A DNA stretch of 64,000 bases from Legionella sp. (GTDB lineage Bacteria > Pseudomonadota > Gammaproteobacteria > Legionellales > Legionellaceae), in assembly GCA_030680075.1 (NCBI GenBank), contig JAUXWR010000460.1:17131-81130 (forward strand), written 5' to 3'. Positions 1 to 8,753 of the stretch are shown one piece after another. Below the pieces are notes generated by a model. It was given only the letters and a program-made list of their open reading frames with translations. It was not told the DNA's origin and made no database searches. A program made the position numbers and the translations under genes. Positions within the stretch are counted from its first letter, which is position 1. Each line of letters starts with the position of its first letter.

Positions 1-47
1 ATTGTAAGATTATCTACATACAGTACGATTGCATTTGGTTCGAACAT
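1..47 (-). CDS. VOC/glyoxalase-like protein, N-terminal fragment
   Basis: Only the first 15 codons lie in the window, and the gene continues beyond position 1. A strong Shine-Dalgarno (AAGGAG, complement of 54-59) sits about 6 bases before the ATG at 47. The peptide MFEPNAIVLYVDNLT matches the usual opening of vicinal-oxygen-chelate proteins (glyoxalase/bleomycin-resistance type), where a first beta strand ending in YVDNL or YVKDL precedes a helix. The family call rests on this short stretch alone. It faces away from the repeat cluster at 125-297. Confidence 0.55.
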   Translation of the reverse strand, partial: MFEPNAIVLYVDNLT

Positions 48-124
48 CAGTTTCTCCTTGTTATAATGACTAATTCAACAAGGAGTTTACTAATACCCAT
101 TGACAGTTTTTGTCAGTAGCCAAA

Positions 125-297
125 CCGAGCCGCGACCGTCAGGAAGTGTTCACGGAGTCTGCTACTGAAAAGAGCTACCGGTATTATTCAACGCCCGAGC
201 GCGGCGCCCAATTCCGTGAACACTCCCTAACGGTCGTGGCTCGGTTAGCGCACAAGCTGAAGTAACCGAGCCGCGACCGTTAGGAAGCGTTCACGGA
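125..297. repeat. Three copies of a 32-bp repeat, one inverted
   Basis: The unit begins CCGAGCCGCGACCGT and ends GTTCACGGA. It occurs directly at 125-156, inverted at 213-244 and directly again at 266-297, with 1-4 differences between copies. The first two form an inverted pair around a 56-base spacer. The third runs into the 3' end of the alliinase gene and supplies its last codons and TAA stop. It behaves like a dispersed REP/MITE-type element. There is no transposase nearby. Confidence 0.8.
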
Positions 298-1911
298 GCC
301 TGGCATAACATCGGTTTTAAGGGTGATGATTTGCCATTGACCATTCATGAAAAATGGTTGCGTCCATTGGGCACGGAGCTGTTCATTCGCTCTCTTAACA
401 GTTGTTGTAAATTGCTTTGTTTGCACTGTAATTGAATGATTGCTGTTATCAATTTTTTTAATAGTGATGAGATTACTGCGTTGAAAATTAATAAATGGCG
501 GTAATATTATTTGAACGTCAGCAGCTTCTGCATCCACATCAATAGTGCAATCATTAGGGATAGCGACATAACGGTTATTTTCATTCCCATGAATAACGGT
601 ATGTGTACAATGATTCGCAGAGGATACCAAGAGCTCATCTGCATTATATTTTTTAACGCCAGCAAGGCGATTTAGAAATTCCGCCAAATCGCCACTATAA
701 CCACACAGGTTAATGCGAATGAAGTCATCGCCAGCCCCCATTGCATCACCGTTATCAACGGCAACATTAAACGTTTTAAAGATGACTCCAGCGGCAGGCA
801 ATTGTTTGGTTTCCGGGCTATTGAGCTTTGCGAAAAAAGTGGGGCTACCTTCAATACTCACGACATTAGTTCCCGGATAACGCTTAAGTAACTCGGTTTT
901 AACGATATTATGCCGTTTTACAATTGTCTTGAAAGCATCTTGACGAAGCGATTGGCCGGCATCCGGAAGAGAGGTTATAGCTGACATGAGATTCAGAGCA
1001 TCAGCAACACCTGGCGTACTGCCTCCTACGGTCAGTTTCCAGATATAAGAAAAATAATTGTGAAAAATACTCGCTGCATAAGAATCATACATAGGAAACC
1101 ACAAATAACCGAGTCGGTAACCTGGCTTGCCAAGAGCCTTGGAAACCGAGTTGAAGGCAAATACATGCTTTCCTTCGGTTCGCGCTTTGGCAAGCCAGGC
1201 AATATTGTCTTTAATGTAGCCTGAGCCATCACTGCCATAAGAGGGGGAAGAAAAAACGAAATCGGCGATGATAATTTTTGCATCAGTATAGGGCTTGCGA
1301 AAAGTGCCGTCAGGATTATTGGGGGAGGTTACAAACTCGACGACTGTTTCGTTAAGATTCGGTTTTATTTCTTTGGGATCATTAAAACCCTGAAACCGTG
1401 CATTAGGATAAGGTCGGTAGGAGATCGCATGTTCATGGAATGAATAAAAGGGAATTTTTTCCACAAAAAGAAAATTTTTATCAGGTTCTGATGTTGCAAT
1501 AGCATATACTAGCGCAAAAATGATTTGCAATGAGCCGTTTGAAGGGCTAAAAATATACTCTTTTTCATCAGGATTAAGAAATAGCTCCTGGTTATTAATG
1601 CGCGCATGATAAGCACGAAGTGCTTCATCGACATCCTTAAAAAAAGCGTCACTCGAATGAATGAGGAGCCCTTGTTCGCCAGGTTGACCAAGATAGACCG
1701 AGCTGTCATAAACATGCAAAGCAGGGGGATTTAAGAGCCCATAGCGTTGGTATAATTCGGTAAACATCGGTGTTTCGTTAGGGCGCATATAAACCAGCGG
1801 TTCAAAGGCATGAGCTGCTGTAAAAAAGATGAAAAATAAAAAAAATACCCGACGATATTTGCTGGCAAACAGTTTGGGTAATGCTACTTTCAAGAAATTA
1901 CTCCCAAGCAT
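280..1911 (-). CDS. Secreted alliinase-family PLP-dependent lyase/aminotransferase
   Basis: This is a fold-type I PLP enzyme of the alliinase/aminotransferase group. Visible marks are SPSNGSLQ near 122-129 (cofactor phosphate region), SPNNPDG at 196-202, IIADFVF with Asp217, and SVSKALGKPGYRLG with the probable Schiff-base Lys258. The start is supported by an AAGGAG site 9 bases upstream. The N-terminus has a basic stretch (about 12-21) and a hydrophobic run ending TAAHA, so export or membrane anchoring is likely, which is unusual for a PLP enzyme. Residues from about 435 onward are rich in beta-strand-like sequence and not part of the usual fold. The last codons come from the repeat at 266-297. 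C-S lyase activity is inferred from family only. Confidence 0.8.
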   Translation of the reverse strand: MLGSNFLKVALPKLFASKYRRVFFLFFIFFTAAHAFEPLVYMRPNETPMFTELYQRYGLLNPPALHVYDSSVYLGQPGEQGLLIHSSDAFFKDVDEALRAYHARINNQELFLNPDEKEYIFSPSNGSLQIIFALVYAIATSEPDKNFLFVEKIPFYSFHEHAISYRPYPNARFQGFNDPKEIKPNLNETVVEFVTSPNNPDGTFRKPYTDAKIIIADFVFSSPSYGSDGSGYIKDNIAWLAKARTEGKHVFAFNSVSKALGKPGYRLGYLWFPMYDSYAASIFHNYFSYIWKLTVGGSTPGVADALNLMSAITSLPDAGQSLRQDAFKTIVKRHNIVKTELLKRYPGTNVVSIEGSPTFFAKLNSPETKQLPAAGVIFKTFNVAVDNGDAMGAGDDFIRINLCGYSGDLAEFLNRLAGVKKYNADELLVSSANHCTHTVIHGNENNRYVAIPNDCTIDVDAEAADVQIILPPFINFQRSNLITIKKIDNSNHSITVQTKQFTTTVKRANEQLRAQWTQPFFMNGQWQIITLKTDVMPGSVNAS

Positions 1912-2068
1912 CAGCTAACGCTCCTTGTAAATGCCTTAAGGGAAAAATCGGCAGCGTGTAGCCTGGCTCCCAAAACTTCCAAATGACTCCAATCTTAAAT
2001 CCATTATGGATGGCTCATTTTAATTTATCAGAAAAAAGAAGGTATGGTAATAGAAGGTGGAAACGGAT

Positions 2069-2761
2069 TTATAGTATTAAGCTGAAAAAAATTACATTAT
2101 TTTGTTCATTATTATACCTTGAGACTAAAAACTGATTAAGATAGGCTAACTGACAGTTGTGTTTGCCGCAGGGAAAAGACCAACCCATTATCAATCGATT
2201 TTGATTAAATGGCTTTTGACTGCCCCAGGCTGGTTTATTTAAATTGGCAAATACTTCGTTTGATATAAATGGCGTATATTCGTCATGCCAACTCAGTCGT
2301 TGTAAATTTACAATAAGTAATTGTCTGTAGACGAGCCCAATCCCATGTTCACCTAGTCGGTGCCGTTCTTCGATTCTTGAGCGAGAAAATACTTCATACT
2401 CAGGAGTGTTTATTAGTTCTTTAATTAATTGTTGATAGATGCGTTGAATAGTATGGGACACTCTTCCTGTTGGCTCAACCACGGTATTTGGTATTAGCGT
2501 ATACCCCATCCAGGCCTGGGTAGTATCCGACAGGCTATAACCTAACTGCCCCTGAATCAGGCCTTGATAAAATAAACCTGATTGATTTTTAAAGCGACCT
2601 TCAAGAACGTAACCATATAACCACTCAGGGTGTGATGAAAAATGCGTATTATAGATAACGTTTGTCCAAACTCGCGTTGATGGTGGATTAGCATAAATTT
2701 TACACGGTATGATAATGAGTATTATCAACAAATAACTATAAAAAGATTTTATTTTAAACAT
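2069..2761 (-). CDS. DUF2490-like outer-membrane protein
   Basis: The chosen ATG gives a 230-residue protein with a good signal peptide (MFKIKSFYSYLLIILIIIPC, cleavage near IYA). An in-frame ATG at 2809 would add 16 residues and spoil the signal. After cleavage it shows alternating aromatic/polar strands, SRSRIEERH in the middle and a C-terminal strand ending FFSLIL. This pattern matches DUF2490 proteins, predicted small outer-membrane beta barrels of unknown role. It lies downstream of the polysaccharide operon on the same strand, separated by a hairpin and a palindromic repeat, so it may be transcribed separately. Confidence 0.65.
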   Translation of the reverse strand: MFKIKSFYSYLLIILIIIPCKIYANPPSTRVWTNVIYNTHFSSHPEWLYGYVLEGRFKNQSGLFYQGLIQGQLGYSLSDTTQAWMGYTLIPNTVVEPTGRVSHTIQRIYQQLIKELINTPEYEVFSRSRIEERHRLGEHGIGLVYRQLLIVNLQRLSWHDEYTPFISNEVFANLNKPAWGSQKPFNQNRLIMGWSFPCGKHNCQLAYLNQFLVSRYNNEQNNVIFFSLIL

Positions 2762-2876
2762 TAATGAAGAAGCCAAACCTTTTATAAAAATGGATACCCA
2801 AGACCCCATAATCTTATCTTATTTAATGGTTTTTACCATACAAGGCTTATAAGAATATTAAACTTGCACCTGGCAA

Positions 2877-2906
2877 TTTAAAATCCTTTGCACAGGATTT
2901 TTTAAA
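2877..2906. terminator. Hairpin with T/A-rich flanks, possible terminator
   Basis: TTTAAAATCC and GGATTTTTTAAA pair across an 8-base loop. A run of T follows on the + strand and a shorter one on the - strand. It lies between the end of the seven-gene operon (3093) and the DUF2490 gene, so it could end the leftward operon transcript. The stem is short and AT-rich. Confidence 0.35.
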
Positions 2907-2921
2907 TGCGGCTAAATAACT

Positions 2922-3028
2922 CGTCTTTGCGAGGCAGAGACGAAGCAACCCAGTGACCCTATGAGCAATAGATGCGCTAATTAGCTTTTCCAAGGCCACT
3001 GGATTGCTTCACTTTGTTCGCAAAGACG
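2922..3028. repeat. Palindromic REP-like element, copy 1
   Basis: An imperfect inverted repeat about 107 bases long whose arms start CGTCTTTGCGA and contain GAAGCAA-CCAGTG. It is a diverged copy of the element at 41024-41130, whose arms match perfectly. The two share the outer TCTTTGCGAG and inner GAAGCAATCCAGTGA blocks. It fills most of the gap between the operon end and the DUF2490 gene. Confidence 0.8.
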
Positions 3029-3092
3029 TGCGTTTTTTCCGAGATTTAAAATCTGCAGAAGACATTTTCATGAAACGATGCATGGATATACA

Positions 3093-4076
3093 TCAGAAAT
3101 CACCTTTGATAACCTCCATGGGTTCAACCAGTTGATAGTTACTGAATCGACCCCAGTACCGTGCGGTTGCTCTTATTAAATCCGCTTGCAGATAGGGACG
3201 TATATTATTTTGACTCTCAAACACACTAAGAATTTTTAATTTTCTTTCGATAAAATTATTAATATTAATAAAGCTGTTTGGACGAAATTCTGTCGTAGCA
3301 GAAGGAGATTGGTAGCTGAAAATATTAGGGGTTTGCCTGCAGGCTGTGATTGTTGCTTGATAAATATTGCGGTGATCCTGATGACTATCGTGAAATGAGT
3401 GAGTATATACGTGAGTTGGTTGCACTTTCTGAATAATCTTTTCAAGAAATAAAATGGTTTCTCTATCAGGAGCAATTTTGGTATCGGCGAAATTACCCAG
3501 GTATAAATTCGCATCAAGATACTGGGCCGCAAGTGTTGCTTCTTTTTTTCTGACTTCAGGCTCTCCGCCAAATTTCCCAAGGCTTAACGTCGCAATATTA
3601 ATGGAATTACCTTCAGAGTGTAGTTTAGCCAACGTACCGCCACAGCCAAACTCCACATCATCAGGGTGAGCACCAATCGCAAGAATTATTTTTTTGCTTT
3701 TCTTAAGTTTTGATTCTTCTGCTAAAGAAAAAACACGGGTGCAAAATTCATTTTTATCAAGGGGTTTAAATAATAATCCATCTGCATGATGCTGCATTGC
3801 ATGTAAAATAAATTCGACTTTAACATTTTCTGCAATAATTAATACGGCGGTATTTGAATCTGTTTTTTTTACAATTTGAATTATTTCAAGACCATTCTCA
3901 ACAGCGATATTGAAGTCGGTAATAACGATATGCCAATTATTTTGATGAGCCAGCTCTTTTGCCAGGTTAAAATCTGTAACATGTACAACATTGGCTTTTT
4001 TTCCTAACCAGCCGCAAATTTGTTTGGCCAGTGTAATATTGTCTTCGATAAGAAGAATTTCATATACCTTTTTCAA
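3093..4076 (-). CDS. Receiver domain fused to PIG-L/LmbE deacetylase
   Basis: Residues 1-120 form a CheY-like receiver: acidic pair Glu11-Asp12, phosphoacceptor Asp54 (VITDFN) and Lys104 (LFKP), with Ala where Thr/Ser is usual. Residues 128-320 are a PIG-L/LmbE zinc-dependent N-acetyl-sugar deacetylase, with AHPDD at 136-140 and SHQDHR at 231-236 as metal and catalytic sites. No signal peptide is seen, so it should be cytoplasmic. It is the last gene of the polysaccharide operon, 24 bases after the histidine phosphatase. Inference: phosphorylation controls deacetylation of a sugar or sugar-linked precursor. Receiver-PIG-L fusions are not the standard form of either family. Confidence 0.85.
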   Translation of the reverse strand: MKKVYEILLIEDNITLAKQICGWLGKKANVVHVTDFNLAKELAHQNNWHIVITDFNIAVENGLEIIQIVKKTDSNTAVLIIAENVKVEFILHAMQHHADGLLFKPLDKNEFCTRVFSLAEESKLKKSKKIILAIGAHPDDVEFGCGGTLAKLHSEGNSINIATLSLGKFGGEPEVRKKEATLAAQYLDANLYLGNFADTKIAPDRETILFLEKIIQKVQPTHVYTHSFHDSHQDHRNIYQATITACRQTPNIFSYQSPSATTEFRPNSFININNFIERKLKILSVFESQNNIRPYLQADLIRATARYWGRFSNYQLVEPMEVIKGDF

Positions 4077-4100
4077 TTGGTACTCCAGTAAATTTTTTTG

Positions 4101-4685
4101 TTAGTCAAAAAACAGCTTAATTATTTCACCATTTTTAATGGGATTATGCGTTTCTTCCTCTCTATATCGCTTCATCCATACGGCACTGGCGTTAAATCCA
4201 TAGTGTAATCCCAGTTGATAGGCTTTAAAAAATTGTCCGTGACCAATTACAACAACGAAACCTTTTAATGTGGATATCTGTAGAGAAAACAGCTCAATAC
4301 GCTTTAAAAAAGCACTGAAAGACTCCGTGTCATTGCCATGACAATAGAAGGGATCACATTTTTGCCAATAGGAGCTGATAAGCTCCTTGCGCGCTGGTTC
4401 ATCAAGTTTCTTTAATTCGCTCGGTGAAAGATAGATAAACTCCTGTATGGGCCAACTGCATGAAGGGCTTAAGGGCCAACGGTTCAAAACATATTCGGCG
4501 GTTTCTTTCGCGCGCGTCAAGGGTGATGTAATGATTAGCTGAGGCGGCTCTGTTATGGCTAATGCCGCTTTCATGGCCTGCTCTTTTCCCAAAGGTGTTA
4601 AACAGGCTTCAGCAGGTTTATCGCTCCAGATACCGGCATTAACTGACGTTTGCCCGTGTCTGATTAACCACAACTTTAAGGACAT
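4101..4685 (-). CDS. Histidine phosphatase (phosphoglycerate mutase-like)
   Basis: A 194-residue protein with the RHG motif (Arg9-His10-Gly11, in LIRHGQTS), SPLTRAKETAEY and a late IGHGQFF supplying the second catalytic His. This is the layout of small histidine phosphatases (CobC/SixA/PGM branch). The ATG at 4685 is preferred to a GTG at 4697; either start overlaps the end of the ATP-grasp gene, so translation is probably coupled. Sitting in a polysaccharide operon, it may dephosphorylate a sugar phosphate, lipid carrier or phosphoprotein. The substrate cannot be read from the sequence. Confidence 0.85.
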   Translation of the reverse strand: MSLKLWLIRHGQTSVNAGIWSDKPAEACLTPLGKEQAMKAALAITEPPQLIITSPLTRAKETAEYVLNRWPLSPSCSWPIQEFIYLSPSELKKLDEPARKELISSYWQKCDPFYCHGNDTESFSAFLKRIELFSLQISTLKGFVVVIGHGQFFKAYQLGLHYGFNASAVWMKRYREEETHNPIKNGEIIKLFFD

Positions 4686-5635
4686 AACGCGCGCCACTCA
4701 TCAATTGGAAAAAACTCCTCAGTCCAATAACGAACTACCATTAACTCTTTAAACGTAAGCAAATCTGTACCTGGAGATTCATTGGAAATATCTTTAATGA
4801 GCAACTTGGGTATATCAATGCCCGCGGCCGCTGTGAGAGGCAATGTGCCCGGAAAACGCGGGTTAATTTCCAGAAGTTTAAATTGATTGTCAGCATTGGC
4901 TTTGAATTGAATATTGGCAACGTATAAAATTCCTGTTTTTTTCGCAATTTCTAATGCCATTGCACTTAATTCAGGATAAATCTTGGTCTGGCACGCAACA
5001 GCAATTCCCGAGTCAATTTTCATTCTTAAACGAGGCACAGCGGCGAGGGCGTCTCCTTTGCTCGAAATGTATACATCGACAGAATACTCTTCTCCAGGCA
5101 GAAGCTCTTGTACAAGGTAGCTGCTATCTTTGGGCAGTTGTTGCAATTCTTTTTTGTTGTGAATCGTTAATACACCCCGTGACCCCGCACCGAGTCGAGG
5201 CTTTGCAAAGCAGGGAAAAGTTGAAATAGTCGTCGTTTCAGTCATCAGACAAAATGACGGTGTAAGACCTGTATCCTCACAATAACTGAGCAATTTATAT
5301 TTATCACGGCATAAATCAAGGGTGGCCGCAGGGCTAATGGGAACAATAATGCCTTTAGCGTTAAACAGGTTTTGGCTCTCGGCAATAGGCAGTAGTTCGA
5401 CATCAACCGTTGGTATCAGAGCTTGAATTTGATTTTTTTCACAATGGTTAAGCAATGCTTGTATAAAACGAGGGGAATTGCCAGCGGGGATAATTAACCT
5501 TCTTTCTGGCGGAACCAAATACAACCCCGCAGCACAGGGATCAATATCTGCCATAAAGATTTCATGGTCTTGGCCCAAACTCTTCCAGACACTTATGGCG
5601 GCAGCACCGCCTGCACCAGTAATGAGTATTTTCAT
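4676..5635 (-). CDS. ATP-grasp domain enzyme
   Basis: A 319-residue protein starting MKILITGAGG, a Rossmann-like pre-ATP-grasp domain. The ATP-grasp fold follows, with DKYKLLSYCEDTGL, CFAKPRLGAGSRGV (nucleotide-binding lysine and glycine loop), VQELLPGEEYSVDVY and LLEINPRFPG (metal-binding Glu and Asn). It resembles the carbamoyl-phosphate-synthase large-chain-like ATP-grasp ligases found in polysaccharide and peptide clusters. The ATG is backed by AGGGAAG about 5 bases upstream; a longer in-frame start would overlap the upstream gene. It ligates an amine to a carboxylate through an acyl phosphate, but the substrates are unknown. Confidence 0.85.
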   Translation of the reverse strand: MKILITGAGGAAAISVWKSLGQDHEIFMADIDPCAAGLYLVPPERRLIIPAGNSPRFIQALLNHCEKNQIQALIPTVDVELLPIAESQNLFNAKGIIVPISPAATLDLCRDKYKLLSYCEDTGLTPSFCLMTETTTISTFPCFAKPRLGAGSRGVLTIHNKKELQQLPKDSSYLVQELLPGEEYSVDVYISSKGDALAAVPRLRMKIDSGIAVACQTKIYPELSAMALEIAKKTGILYVANIQFKANADNQFKLLEINPRFPGTLPLTAAAGIDIPKLLIKDISNESPGTDLLTFKELMVVRYWTEEFFPIDEWRALCP

Positions 5636-5649
5636 TATCTTCCCTAATC

Positions 5650-8600
5650 TTAAGCCCAGTAAAAGCGCCAACCTGCTGTAGCAAAGGTACTCCTGTTGAA
5701 TACATAATGGGAGTATTCCGCTACGAACGCCTGATTTTTAAAGGTTGGTAAAATCAATCGGCCATGAATTTCCCAGCTTTTTTCGCGGGGTAAATAAGAT
5801 GGACCTATATCATAAAACAAGCGATTACTAAATTCCTTACTAAAGTCTAGCGCATACGACTCACTTTTACCGCCGATTTGTTGAAAAGCCCAAAAGCCTG
5901 TCACGGTAACATTGAAAGGCAAAGGAGTGTAAGCGGTAACCCCGGAGATTAATAGTTGAGCATTCCAGGGACTGGGGAATGCAAGTCTTAACGCGTTAAA
6001 CCATTGAAAATTTTTACTTAAAAAAAGGTTTGTTGAGCCATAGGCTCGATGTTCAAATGGAAGACTGTTGTGCTGGCGAGCATCATAGCTTGCCTGCCAG
6101 CCATATTGATTGGGTATCTGGCGCTGGTATCCTAGCAATAGGCTATTATTGGGGAGCAAAGTAGGTCCTGAAGAGAATCCACTTTCTATCTGTCTGGTGT
6201 TATGGGTAGCATAGATTGTCAGGGCGTCTGTTGCATTCAAATTTCTGAAATAAAAGAGGTTAGTCCCATCAGACGTCTCGGGAGGAACGGAGTAATGACC
6301 TTGAGTAATACCAAGAATACTTTTAGTGGTATTATTAAGAAGCGATAAATTTCGTTGAGTGTCTTTGTTTTGTGGATCAATCGTCAAGACTTTATTAAAA
6401 ATGGTTCTTGCTGTATCCAGTTCATAATTGGTGAATTTTGATTCGCCTAACCCGTTAAGGGCTTCGACGTTATTGGGGTTTGTTTTGAGAATTTTTTCGT
6501 ACACTGCAACCGATGGTTTTATAAGATACAACGCTCTCAGAACACGGGCTTGACCTAAAAGGGCTGTCAAATTATCAGGTTGCCTGAACAATAATTGCTG
6601 GTAAATGACCAGGGCTTTTTGGGGCTGACTTGCCCACTCATAGGTAACCGCCAATTCAAAAAGCGGCATTTTGTTATCAGGACTCGCACTCTGAGCGGCT
6701 AATTTGAGCCAGGCAATTGCTTCCTTGTAATCATTACTCTTTTTCGCCTGGTAGCGAGCCAGCAGGCCATGAAGCATGAGAGTAGTGGTATCACTAGGCA
6801 TTTTTTTATCACATTGAAACAAGATTTTATTTATCGCCATCCAGTCAGGCTTTGTCTGATTTAATAATATGAGTGCCTGATTCGCATCGCAAAGCGGTTT
6901 TGCAGCTACTGTTGGATGGGTTTTAAGATAAGTAATTTTTTTTAGGGCGATTTTTGCCTCTTCATTGGTGGGCATAATCTTTAAGCTTGATTCAAAAAAA
7001 TGAATGGACCGTGGTAAATTGTTTTTTGCAAGCTCAATCCAACCCATACCGTTTAAGGCATCGGTATCATTTGGATTTTTTGATAATAAATACGTATAAA
7101 TCAGTTGAGCTTGTTGCGGCTTATTATTTGCACGTAGTATACGAGCACTGCCTAATAATGCGGCTTTATTATCCGGCTCTTGTCTCAGAATTTGTTGGTA
7201 AATTGTGTTTGCTTCTTTTTGCTGCCCTGCCTGTTCATAGGTCAGGGCTAACTCCAGAGCAGGGGTTTTGTTGATATTTGCAGCAGACTGCATTGCTCTT
7301 TGAAGCCAAAATATTGCCTGTTGATAGTTTTTAGTTGCCCTGGCCTGGTGACGTGCCAGAAGGCCGCGCAATAATGCAACATTGGTATCCTCAAAATGCG
7401 CATTTTCACACTGTTGTAATATGGCCTCAATATCCGCAACAGGAGGTGTTTTTGAATTAACCAGCTTTAGTCCGTTGTCGAGTGCGCAAGGAGAATAAAC
7501 AGGAGGGGTGAGCTGAGCTGCTCTGATTTGATTAAGCGCTTGAAGCGCTTCGGTGTTAGTTAATTGAATTGCCAGCGTCTGATTGAAATAGTCTTTTGCT
7601 TTCGAAAAGTTTTTTTGGCTAAACTCAATCCAGCCAAGACCGTTAATAGCATCAATATCTCGGGGATTGTTTTGTAAAAGCCTGAGATAAATGTTTGCTG
7701 CTTCCGAGTAATTTTGTTCCAGCCGCAATACTCGCCCTTTGCCAAGAGTTGCGGCTCGGTTGGTCGGGTCATAAGCAAGGATATAATCATAAATTGCACC
7801 TGCTTTTGGGAGTTGCTTCGCCCATTCATAAGTCACGGCTAATTCAATCGCAGGTCCCTTATCCGTACTGGCTGCAGAATTCATGGCTTTCTGTAACCAA
7901 ATTATGGCCTCGCTAAAGTCATGGCTGGTCAGCGCTTGATGGCGAGCTAATAGGCCCTCTAATAGTTGTGTCTCAGTTGTATCGATATGATTTTTTTTAC
8001 AATTGGCCAAAATCGCTTGTATTTCTGAAGCAGGGGGAGGCGTTTTGCTAACTAAAATTAAGCCTACTGAAACGTTACATTGTTCTTTTATTTTTTGAGT
8101 CTCTGCAGTCGTTTGTTTTATTGCATTTAAACCCAGGAGGGCTTCCTGATTCCCTGGTTGTATTTGCAAACTTTCCTGAAAAAGATTACTTGCAGCGAGC
8201 AAATCATTTTGTGCCGCTTTAATCCAGGCGATACCATTCAGGGCTTCAGTATCATGAGGGGCTTTGGCGAGTAAATTTTGGTAAATAGGAAGAGCCTGGT
8301 CAAATTGTTTTTGTATTCTGTAGATACGGGCGATGCCTAACAAGGCGAGTCTGTTAGTGTCATCTTTTGACAAAATAAGTTTATAGAGGCTCAGCGCCTC
8401 GGTTAAATTGTTGGATAATTCATAAGTCGCTGCCAGTTCCTGGTTAATGGTGAGATTAGCTGGCGCGATTGTACGGGCTTTTTCGAGCCATTCTATAGCA
8501 GGTAAATAATTATTATTGTTCAGAGCTTGCCTTCTTGCTAAAAGCCCATGTAACAGGAGTACTTGTGGATCATTTGGTGAGACTTTATCGCAACCCTTTA

Positions 8601-8742
8601 AAATCATTTCTACCTGAGCTTGCGAAAAACTATTTTGGTTAACTAGCTCGAGTCCCTTTGAGCTGTCACAAAGGCTAATTTGCCCGGCATAAACGTTGGG
8701 AAGGAAAATAACAAGTGGTAATAATCTTTTTAATTTCATCAT
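5650..8742 (-). CDS. BcsC-like TPR protein with C-terminal outer-membrane barrel
   Basis: From the ATG ATG pair at 8742/8739 the product has a signal peptide (KLKRLLPLVIFLPNVYA). About 770 residues of TPR follow, many with the LxxLGxIxxxxxxxxxAxxxY pattern. The last 230 residues, rich in aromatic beta strands and ending GWRFYWA, look like an outer-membrane barrel. The architecture matches BcsC/AlgK-AlgE-type export subunits. The TPR part is four copies of a module of about 197 residues, each opening with Cys and holding a second Cys about 28 residues on; copies begin at 8670, 8079, 7488 and 6891. The start lies just after the synthase stop, so the genes are co-transcribed. Confidence 0.85.
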   Translation of the reverse strand: MMKLKRLLPLVIFLPNVYAGQISLCDSSKGLELVNQNSFSQAQVEMILKGCDKVSPNDPQVLLLHGLLARRQALNNNNYLPAIEWLEKARTIAPANLTINQELAATYELSNNLTEALSLYKLILSKDDTNRLALLGIARIYRIQKQFDQALPIYQNLLAKAPHDTEALNGIAWIKAAQNDLLAASNLFQESLQIQPGNQEALLGLNAIKQTTAETQKIKEQCNVSVGLILVSKTPPPASEIQAILANCKKNHIDTTETQLLEGLLARHQALTSHDFSEAIIWLQKAMNSAASTDKGPAIELAVTYEWAKQLPKAGAIYDYILAYDPTNRAATLGKGRVLRLEQNYSEAANIYLRLLQNNPRDIDAINGLGWIEFSQKNFSKAKDYFNQTLAIQLTNTEALQALNQIRAAQLTPPVYSPCALDNGLKLVNSKTPPVADIEAILQQCENAHFEDTNVALLRGLLARHQARATKNYQQAIFWLQRAMQSAANINKTPALELALTYEQAGQQKEANTIYQQILRQEPDNKAALLGSARILRANNKPQQAQLIYTYLLSKNPNDTDALNGMGWIELAKNNLPRSIHFFESSLKIMPTNEEAKIALKKITYLKTHPTVAAKPLCDANQALILLNQTKPDWMAINKILFQCDKKMPSDTTTLMLHGLLARYQAKKSNDYKEAIAWLKLAAQSASPDNKMPLFELAVTYEWASQPQKALVIYQQLLFRQPDNLTALLGQARVLRALYLIKPSVAVYEKILKTNPNNVEALNGLGESKFTNYELDTARTIFNKVLTIDPQNKDTQRNLSLLNNTTKSILGITQGHYSVPPETSDGTNLFYFRNLNATDALTIYATHNTRQIESGFSSGPTLLPNNSLLLGYQRQIPNQYGWQASYDARQHNSLPFEHRAYGSTNLFLSKNFQWFNALRLAFPSPWNAQLLISGVTAYTPLPFNVTVTGFWAFQQIGGKSESYALDFSKEFSNRLFYDIGPSYLPREKSWEIHGRLILPTFKNQAFVAEYSHYVFNRSTFATAGWRFYWA

Positions 8743-8753
8743 TGCATTTACAG

